Shown here: piece by piece, positions 1 through 4,327 of the stretch
Layout: each line of letters opens with the position of its first letter
How positions within the stretch are numbered: the first letter of the stretch is position 1
NCBI GenBank assembly: GCA_025353305.1
Contig: JANXQX010000058.1
Location: forward strand, 1 to 5,657
Length of the DNA stretch: 5,657 nt
Reading direction: 5' to 3'
DNA from: Holophagaceae bacterium
GTDB taxonomy: Bacteria; Acidobacteriota; Holophagae; Holophagales; Holophagaceae
Translations under genes and position numbers: made by a program
The notes under the pieces: model-generated
The model's input: only the letters and a program-made list of their open reading frames with translations
The model's database searches: none
Told to the model about the DNA's origin: nothing

Positions 1-1
1 G

Positions 2-478
2 GGCCTGCTTTTCGTGGCCGCCAGCCGCATCGGAACCCAGGCCCTTTATGCGTTGAAGGACTACCGCGGTCCGGTGGTGATCGCGGTGCTTTCCATGGTC
101 CTGAACGTACTGTTGAGCCTGCTCTGGCTGCGGCCATTGGGAACTGGCGGCCTCGCGTTGGCAAATGGAGTTTCAAGCTTGGCGGGGCTCGTTTTCCTGG
201 TGTTCCGAGTGAAGCCGAGGCTGCCACAAATGCCAGCCGGACCGGTGCTCAAGACCTGGATGATCTCTCTTTTAGGCGCCACGCTCATGGGTCTGCTGGC
301 CTGGAGAGGCATCGCCTGGCTGGGCCTTGGAACACCGATGCAACGACTGGCGCTGGCCCTGCGCCTGCTGCCTTTCATCGCCCTGTGCGCGGCGCTCTAT
401 GGCGGGATGATGCTGGTGTTGGGGCACCCCCAGGCACAAGCCATTCTCCGCAGGGTCTCCTCCCGCTTTTCGAGGTGA
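2..478 (+). CDS. murJ: MurJ/MviN-type lipid II flippase, C-terminal part (5' end outside window)
   Basis: This is the last 158 residues of an integral membrane protein that enters from the left edge in frame 2 and ends at TGA 476-478. MurJ moves the peptidoglycan precursor lipid II across the cytoplasmic membrane; members have about 500-520 residues and 14 membrane segments. Near the start of the visible part is the family-like stretch ALYALKDYRGPVVIAVLSMV, which matches the 'FYALkD...PV.iA' region of MurJ. It is followed by NVLLSLLWLRPLGTGGLALA, the usual 'N..L...l.pLg..GLALa' block. About four hydrophobic segments remain, consistent with the last four of 14, and the protein ends in a short basic tail (RRVSSRFSR). 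The GTG at 14 is an internal valine and not a start. A related MOP-superfamily polysaccharide flippase is the alternative, but the ALKD...GLALA pattern favours MurJ. It converges on the next gene with a 62 bp gap. Confidence 0.88.
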   Translation, partial: GLLFVAASRIGTQALYALKDYRGPVVIAVLSMVLNVLLSLLWLRPLGTGGLALANGVSSLAGLVFLVFRVKPRLPQMPAGPVLKTWMISLLGATLMGLLAWRGIAWLGLGTPMQRLALALRLLPFIALCAALYGGMMLVLGHPQAQAILRRVSSRFSR

Positions 479-540
479 TGAAAAGCTGAAAAAACTAGTC
501 TATAAAACCTGTAGGGTGTGCCTCGGAATTCACCAGCAAA
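479..540. other. Convergent intergenic gap, no convincing terminator
   Basis: Sixty-two bases separate the ends of the flippase gene (plus) and the chorismate-enzyme gene (minus). The left half is A-rich on the plus strand, giving a T6 run (490-495) in the minus-strand reading. The only pairings I find are weak: GGTG 515-518 with CACC 531-534, and CGAGG 471-475 with CCTCG 521-525 across a long loop. Neither makes a classic GC-rich hairpin directly before the T-run, so I do not call an intrinsic terminator. Confidence 0.4.
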
Positions 541-1809
541 TCACGCCAGCCAGGTCTCCACCGCGTCTATCACAGTGCCTAGTTTGAGCATGATCTCCGA
601 AGACTCGCTTAGGGCGTCGGCACCATCGACGATCCCCGCACCTGACCGGGTGGATAGGCTTCCCCCTTCTATCTCGAGGGCCCGAATATTCAGGAAGGCG
701 CTGCAATCCGAACCCGAATCCCAGCGTCCCACCATGCCCCCATAGAACATCGGTGGGACCTCCCAGGGCTCCTCCACCTGCCGCAATGCCGCTGGGTAGG
801 AACCCAGTGGCGGGTAGGCTGCGGCCATCGCGTGAAGACAGTTCACTCCGTGTTTCAAGGTGCCACCCACCCGGCTGTGCAGGTGACGAATGCGGCGTAA
901 CCGCCGGATCTTCCGCGCGAATACCTGCGTTAGGGTCTCGGGTTCACAAAGGCCTTCGGCAAAGGAATAGGCCCGATCCAGGGCCATGCCATGTTCCCGT
1001 CCCTCCTTTTCGGAGCCGAAAAGCTCCAACTCCGATTCATCATCTTGGCGCCCCTCAACCACTGGGCGACTGCCTGCCACTGCATCAACCACCAGACGGT
1101 TCGCGATGACTTCAAAAACATTCTCCGGGCTGGTCCCCATGGACACGATTCGGCCGGGCAACTCCAGGAAGTGGGCGGCTCCCATACCTGGTTCCGCGCC
1201 CAACAAGAGTGCGGCCAAGGCCAAGGGATCCTTTCCAGCAGGCACGCTTCGAGAAAAGCGGCGGGTCAGGATGGACTTACCCGATCGCCCTGCCATCAGG
1301 TTGACGATGCTTTCGACCCGCTGGAGGAAGGAATTGTCCTCCTCACTTTCCCAAGCCGACCACCCACTTGTGATGGGCAGCGGCACCGCAAGATCCCGCA
1401 GAGGATCTATGAAATCGAGCAGTGGCCCAGGAGAACCCAGGAGCACCTTTGCACCTGCCTCATCCAATTCGATTTCCAAGGCAGGCAGGACCAGCAGTCC
1501 CTTGGGGCCAAGCTCTGGCCGCGAAGCCTCCAGCAGGTGAGGGCCAATGAGGAAGAATGCGGGGTGTTCAAGATGGTTCTGGAGGGATTCGAAAAAGTCG
1601 CTCACATCGGAAGGCCCGTCAGCAAGCAGGTCGGGCACAGTCGGCAACCGGTGGCTGCCGAGCGGAACCACCAGCCTTGGCCTCCCCACCCAGGCCTTTT
1701 TCTGCTCTGCCTGTAAAAAGATATAGACCCCTTGCCCGTCTTTTCGCATTTCCTGCGCAAGCGAAAGAGCCCGACTGAGGATCGAAAGCGATGAACCAAC
1801 TGATTTCAC
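541..1809 (-). CDS. Chorismate-binding enzyme (isochorismate synthase / anthranilate synthase component I family)
   Basis: A 422-residue protein of the family that rearranges or aminates chorismate. The conserved C-terminal domain covers about residues 155-420. Visible hallmarks are GKSILTRR at 177-184 (K178 aligns with the catalytic base of the MenF/EntC type), SPEN at 227-230 (E229, general-acid position), AGS at 245-247 before the disordered linker, REH at 271-273, HLHSRVGGTL at 309-318, FYGGMVG at 355-361, NIR at 374-376, GAGIV at 390-394, and E402, E405 and K409 in the Mg/substrate helix. Residues 1-150 are poorly conserved, as is normal for MenF-like members. The length is slightly short for MenF (about 430-450). 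The start is GTG at 1809, forming GTGA with the stop of the upstream ATP-grasp gene, which implies translational coupling. No glutamine amidotransferase gene lies beside it, which leans towards an isochorismate- or salicylate-type reaction rather than anthranilate, but the reaction cannot be fixed from sequence. The turn usually read TGAPK or GGxP is GSYP here (336-339). Confidence 0.85.
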   Translation of the reverse strand: MKSVGSSLSILSRALSLAQEMRKDGQGVYIFLQAEQKKAWVGRPRLVVPLGSHRLPTVPDLLADGPSDVSDFFESLQNHLEHPAFFLIGPHLLEASRPELGPKGLLVLPALEIELDEAGAKVLLGSPGPLLDFIDPLRDLAVPLPITSGWSAWESEEDNSFLQRVESIVNLMAGRSGKSILTRRFSRSVPAGKDPLALAALLLGAEPGMGAAHFLELPGRIVSMGTSPENVFEVIANRLVVDAVAGSRPVVEGRQDDESELELFGSEKEGREHGMALDRAYSFAEGLCEPETLTQVFARKIRRLRRIRHLHSRVGGTLKHGVNCLHAMAAAYPPLGSYPAALRQVEEPWEVPPMFYGGMVGRWDSGSDCSAFLNIRALEIEGGSLSTRSGAGIVDGADALSESSEIMLKLGTVIDAVETWLA

Positions 1810-2639
1810 CGCAGGAAATCCCAGATGCCCATGGCTCGCTCACGACGCATGGCCAACACCCTTGGATCAGCTGACATGCCCACATTTCCGGTGGTCTTGT
1901 TCACATCAAGTATCACCAGTTTGCCCTCATGAACAAGGTAGTCGATCTTGCCGTAGTCAAGCCCCACCTTCTTACGGTATTCCAAAATTTCCAAAGGCGG
2001 CTCTATCTGTTGGATGACCTTCTGGCTGCTAGCCACCACGATCGGGCCGGGAGAGCCAAGGCGCACAGTGGTGCAAGCGTTACCGAGGAAGTGGCAACTC
2101 CGGGTGAAATACAACCCACCTTCCACCTCGGGAAGAAAGCGTTCCACCACCAGGTACGGATCGTCGAAAAACGCGGTTGGTACCGCGGAAGCGTCTGCGT
2201 AGAGCCGGTAGTCCTGTTGACCTCTCATAGGGAAGGGGTAGCGGGGCGGACCGAATTCCAAAGCAATCCCCCTGGCCGCGTATCCCATTTCCGGAATCCC
2301 CGCACAATTTAGATCGGATTTGACGATGCATGGCCCTTCCCACCCATCACCAGAACGCACGAGCTGGGCGCTGAACGAGGATTTCCGGATATCTTTGATC
2401 CGACCGTTCACGGCCACCGGGTACCGGTCTACAAGCGCCAGATATTCATCCGGAACCACAGAGAGGTCAACGTGGAGGAACAATAGGTCCGCAGGCGCGG
2501 CCCCCCGGGGGCCGGATGCGATTTTCACATCGAGGCCTTCTTCCAGCCACACTTGGGCGAGCTCGTGGATGGCCCACCCTGCTACATCCTGCATCACGGT
2601 GCCAGCGCACATCAGAACAAGAATCCGTGGCTTGGCCAT
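1806..2639 (-). CDS. ATP-grasp domain protein (RimK/glutathione synthetase-like ligase)
   Basis: A 277-residue soluble protein with no signal peptide. Residues 1-90 form an alpha/beta pre-ATP-grasp part (ILVLMCAG at 6-13; LLFLHVDLSVVPDEY at 52-66). ATP-grasp signs follow: CIVKSDLNCAG at 104-114 (K107 probably contacts nucleotide), the hinge-like YLVVERFLPE at 162-171, and GLDYGKIDYLVHEGKLVILD at 226-245 followed by VNK, giving the acidic/asparagine metal ligands D233, D245 and N247. ATP-grasp enzymes activate a carboxylate as acyl phosphate and join it to an amine or thiol. The substrate here is unknown. ATG 2639 is well bounded: an in-frame TGA lies two codons upstream, and GGAG stands about 10 nt before the ATG. 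It is the first gene of an operon with the chorismate enzyme, overlapping it by 4 nt, so it probably acts on a chorismate-derived acid or a partner of one (inference). A hypothetical-protein label would be the cautious alternative. Confidence 0.8.
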   Translation of the reverse strand: MAKPRILVLMCAGTVMQDVAGWAIHELAQVWLEEGLDVKIASGPRGAAPADLLFLHVDLSVVPDEYLALVDRYPVAVNGRIKDIRKSSFSAQLVRSGDGWEGPCIVKSDLNCAGIPEMGYAARGIALEFGPPRYPFPMRGQQDYRLYADASAVPTAFFDDPYLVVERFLPEVEGGLYFTRSCHFLGNACTTVRLGSPGPIVVASSQKVIQQIEPPLEILEYRKKVGLDYGKIDYLVHEGKLVILDVNKTTGNVGMSADPRVLAMRRERAMGIWDFLR

Positions 2640-2753
2640 GCTTGATCAACTCCGAATTGCTGAGGCTGACGTTCCGCACCCTCAACCAGCAGTGCTGACG
2701 GCGGTCCGCCTACAAATCGGGACACGATTGCCCCAACTCGGTTTGTGGTGTTT

Positions 2754-2777
2754 GCAGGGGCTGGACGCTACCCCTGC
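2754..2777. repeat. Inverted repeat GCAGGGG-N10-CCCCTGC
   Basis: A perfect 7-bp GC-rich inverted repeat (arms 2754-2760 and 2771-2777) with a 10-nt loop. Neither strand has a T-run after the second arm (TTCATC on plus, AAACACC on minus). It is therefore not a standard intrinsic terminator. It could be a transcript-end hairpin for the deacetylase, an operator for the ATP-grasp operon, or chance. Confidence 0.5.
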
Positions 2778-2795
2778 TTCATCATATCGAACTGT

Positions 2796-2820
2796 AGCTT
2801 TCAATCCTGGCTCGAAAGCT
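2796..2820. repeat. Inverted repeat AGCTTTC-N11-GAAAGCT
   Basis: A perfect 7-bp inverted repeat (arms 2796-2802 and 2814-2820) with an 11-nt spacer. Its centre lies about 42 bp from that of the neighbouring GCAGGGG/CCCCTGC repeat, close to four helical turns. The spacer-type geometry would suit a dimeric regulator site, but no regulator is identified. Confidence 0.45.
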
Positions 2821-2827
2821 CCGAACA

Positions 2828-2848
2828 GTGGCGCTAAACGTGTGCCAC
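2828..2848. repeat. Imperfect inverted repeat GTGGCGC-N7-GTGCCAC
   Basis: A 7-bp stem with one G-T wobble when read on the plus strand (arms 2828-2834 and 2842-2848), loop TAAACGT. In the minus-strand transcript the wobble becomes an A-C mismatch. It lies 29-49 nt after the deacetylase stop and could form a hairpin at the 3' end of that mRNA, without a following U-run. Confidence 0.4.
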
Positions 2849-2876
2849 AACCCAGGGATGGCCGAAAACTGCCGCT

Positions 2877-3821
2877 TCACTCGAAGGAAGCCGGCAGCGA
2901 CCCTTTGAGCTTGAGCTCCCGGATCTCTTCATCCCCATCGTCGAGCAGGCGTTCCCAGTTCTCCGGCCGATAGCCAAGGCTGCTGGCAGCGGAGATCAGG
3001 AGGCTCTGCCCAGGTGAGGGCCGCTGGGGATCGAGGCTGTAGACGAAATCCTGGAAGGCTGTTCCAGGATCGGTGAGGGTCCATCCCATGGCTTTGAATT
3101 GTTGAATGGCAGCATCCAGGAAAAGGGCATTGATGAGGCTGTGGTGGAGCAACATCACTTGGGGAATATCCCTTCCGAAGAGCCGACGCGAAAGGTCACG
3201 GTAAGCCTCGGCCCGCTGCCGAAGATGGGATAGATAGATTACGCGAAATGGCGTCAGGTCACCATCTGGGTGGTCAACGAGAGCCTTCTCCAAGGCCGCA
3301 TTCAAGCGCCAATCCGAGGTATCCAGGCTCACACAAGCATTCCGCAGGCCGTTCGTTTTCAGAAAAGCCTTCATGCCATCGCGTTTTTCGGGCGTGTTGC
3401 CTTCCCGCAAGAACGTGAAGCGAAACCAAGGTTGATAACCGGGCAGCGTTCGGATTATGGCTTCGCAAGCCAGGATTTCATCCTGATATTGCTTCAGGGT
3501 GGTTTCCTTCGCGTTAAGGTCCAGATGCGTAACGGTGTGGTTGCCGATGGCGTGTCCAGCTTCGCCCCAAGCCCTTGCCAAAGCCAATCCCTCGGGCCGA
3601 TCGGCGCCATTCGCCAGCGTCACGAATAGCGCCGCCTTCACATGATGCTTCGCCAGTGCCGCCAACAGCGCGGTGTTCCGAGCTTGGGGGCTCATGAGCG
3701 GTGTGGCCTTCAGTTTTGGCCCATCGTCAAAGGTGAAGGCAACGGATTGCGAGAAGGCGAAGGCACTGAGACAGATACCTATGCCCATGCCCATGCAACG
3801 AGTGACGATTCCAAATTTCAT
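2877..3821 (-). CDS. Exported polysaccharide deacetylase (CE4 / NodB domain)
   Basis: A 314-residue metal-dependent deacetylase that removes acetyl (or similar acyl) groups from an amino-sugar polymer outside the cytoplasm. Residues 1-24 look like a Sec signal peptide: MKFGIVTR, then a hydrophobic core ending AFAFS. CE4 motifs appear in order: TFDDGP at 30-35 (D32 catalytic base, D33 metal), HTVTH at 95-99 (metal histidines H95 and H99), FRFTFLREGNT at 133-143 (the conserved arginine loop), SLDTSDW at 165-171, and MLLHHS at 223-228 (motif 5 histidine). The region after motif 5 (LINALFLD, GW, then a C-terminal tail) follows the usual pattern of the 'FRFPFLREG' subgroup of polysaccharide deacetylases, whose natural substrate is not settled. 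ATG 3821 is preceded by GGGAG about 8 nt upstream, a good ribosome binding site. The gene is divergent from the BlaI/M56 operon across 125 bp, which suggests shared control. Peptidoglycan is an attractive substrate given the neighbours, but that is inference. Confidence 0.9.
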   Translation of the reverse strand: MKFGIVTRCMGMGIGICLSAFAFSQSVAFTFDDGPKLKATPLMSPQARNTALLAALAKHHVKAALFVTLANGADRPEGLALARAWGEAGHAIGNHTVTHLDLNAKETTLKQYQDEILACEAIIRTLPGYQPWFRFTFLREGNTPEKRDGMKAFLKTNGLRNACVSLDTSDWRLNAALEKALVDHPDGDLTPFRVIYLSHLRQRAEAYRDLSRRLFGRDIPQVMLLHHSLINALFLDAAIQQFKAMGWTLTDPGTAFQDFVYSLDPQRPSPGQSLLISAASSLGYRPENWERLLDDGDEEIRELKLKGSLPASFE

Positions 3822-3887
3822 TCAAATGCTCCCAAGCAAGAGGTCGGTGTCAGGCCATGTCAGACCATTGTGGAGTGAATCGCAAAC

Positions 3888-3946
3888 TACATCTTGCAAT
3901 GTACATTATTTATCGTACATTATTAATCGTACTGCGTGGAGTACCC
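3888..3946 (+). promoter_or_regulatory. Probable promoter/operator of the BlaI-like repressor operon
   Basis: The dyad TACAT-cttgca-ATGTA (3888-3892 and 3899-3903) resembles the TACA...TGTA half-sites recognised by BlaI/MecI/CopY repressors. Directly after it come 14-bp tandem repeats beginning with GTAC, with further GTAC at 3929 and 3941. A plausible promoter overlaps these sites: TTGCAA at 3894-3899 as -35 and TACATT at 3916-3921 as -10, with 16 bp between (each 4 of 6 matches). Repressor bound here would block its own promoter. GGAG 3938-3941 is the ribosome binding site, 5 nt before ATG 3947. The minus-strand deacetylase promoter must also lie in the 3822-3946 gap, but I cannot place it. 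Confidence 0.6.
3901..3928 (+). repeat. Two tandem 14-bp repeats, GTACATTATTWATC
   Basis: Copies at 3901-3914 and 3915-3928 differ at one base (GTACATTATTTATC versus GTACATTATTAATC). A third unit starts with GTAC at 3929 and then diverges. The repeats are much more AT-rich than the flanking genes and sit immediately upstream of a repressor gene, so they are best read as stacked operator sites. Confidence 0.75.
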
Positions 3947-4327
3947 ATGACGAGTCCTTATCCTGCCCCCAAACCCACCGAAGCCGAAGTCGGTATCCTC
4001 CAAGTGCTTTGGGACTTGGGACCCAGCAGCGTGAAGGAGGTCTATTCCCGCGTTGGCCAGGAGCGCGCCTTGGGCTATACAGCGGTGCTCAAACTCATGC
4101 AGACCATGCTGGAGAAAGGTTTGTTGGAACGCGATGAATCCGAGCGGGCTCATCGCTACTGGCCTGCCCAGGCCAAATCGAAAACCCAGCGCGCGCTGCT
4201 GGTGGATTTCATGGCGAAAGTTTTCGGGGGCTCTGCGGAGGCACTGGTACAGATGGCCCTGCAAGGCCGACGCTTGCGGTCCGCAGAAAAAGCTGCCTTG
4301 CGTGAACTGTTGAAGGAGAAGCCATGA
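3947..4327 (+). CDS. BlaI/MecI/CopY-family transcriptional repressor
   Basis: A 126-residue winged-helix repressor, the usual size for this family (about 120-130). The DNA-binding domain spans about residues 9-75: PTEAEVGILQVLWDLGPSSV (10-29), then VYSRVGQERALGYTAVLKLM (32-51), which contains the recognition-helix pattern 'Y.TV...l..L..KGll', LEKGLLERD (55-63) and RAHRYWP (67-73, wing). The C-terminal dimerisation/cleavage part is LLVDFMAKVFGGSAEALV (84-101) and the final helix RSAEKAALRELL (111-122). I chose ATG 3947 over an in-frame ATG at 3857: GGAG lies 5 nt before it, the protein then has family length, and the longer form would translate the operator repeats. It probably represses its own operon through the upstream GTAC repeats and is inactivated by the M56 protease encoded next. 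The two genes overlap by ATGA. The position of the classical N-F scissile bond reads S96-A97 here. Confidence 0.93.
   Translation: MTSPYPAPKPTEAEVGILQVLWDLGPSSVKEVYSRVGQERALGYTAVLKLMQTMLEKGLLERDESERAHRYWPAQAKSKTQRALLVDFMAKVFGGSAEALVQMALQGRRLRSAEKAALRELLKEKP

Larger units (their letters stand above)
2640..2876. promoter_or_regulatory. Spacer upstream of the ATP-grasp operon and downstream of the deacetylase
   Basis: No credible gene lies in these 237 bp. The spacer must hold the promoter of the minus-strand ATP-grasp/chorismate operon unless that operon is read through from the deacetylase gene, which has the same orientation. I see no strong -35/-10 pair on the minus strand; TTGGGG with TGTAGG about 16 bp further on is only a weak candidate. 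The right half contains three inverted repeats, listed separately. There is no GC hairpin followed by a T-run, so termination after the deacetylase is uncertain and all three minus-strand genes could be partly co-transcribed. Confidence 0.45.

Noticed and set aside
792..807. Inverted repeat CTGGGT-agga-ACCCAG
   Set aside because: It lies inside the well-supported chorismate-enzyme gene, over the GSYP codons, and is readily explained by the coding sequence. There is no T-run or other regulatory context.
991..1716. Long plus-strand open frame (241 codons) opposite the chorismate-enzyme gene
   Set aside because: The translation shows no family pattern and is rich in H, Q, R and P like an antisense shadow. 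The minus-strand frame has clear conserved motifs.
2700..2710. GGCGG-T-CCGCC palindrome upstream of the ATP-grasp gene
   Set aside because: The one-base loop cannot form a normal hairpin and nothing follows that would make it a terminator. It could be a short protein site, but there is no support.
2320..2973. Plus-strand open frame of 217 codons across the spacer
   Set aside because: It runs antisense through the ATP-grasp start and the deacetylase end. Its product is low-complexity S/P/R-rich with no recognisable domain, and I see no ribosome binding site.
3782..3797. Short CCCATG repeats at the 5' end of the deacetylase gene
   Set aside because: They encode the Met-Gly-Met-Gly stretch of the signal peptide's hydrophobic core and need no separate explanation.
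3848..3863. Direct repeat TGTCAG with 10-bp spacing upstream of the deacetylase
   Set aside because: Only 6 bp per unit and two copies. This is compatible with chance, although the 10-bp phase on one helical face means it could be an activator site.
3857..3946. Thirty-residue N-terminal extension of the repressor from ATG 3857
   Set aside because: It would translate the putative promoter and operator repeats and exceed family length. ATG 3947 has GGAG at the right distance.
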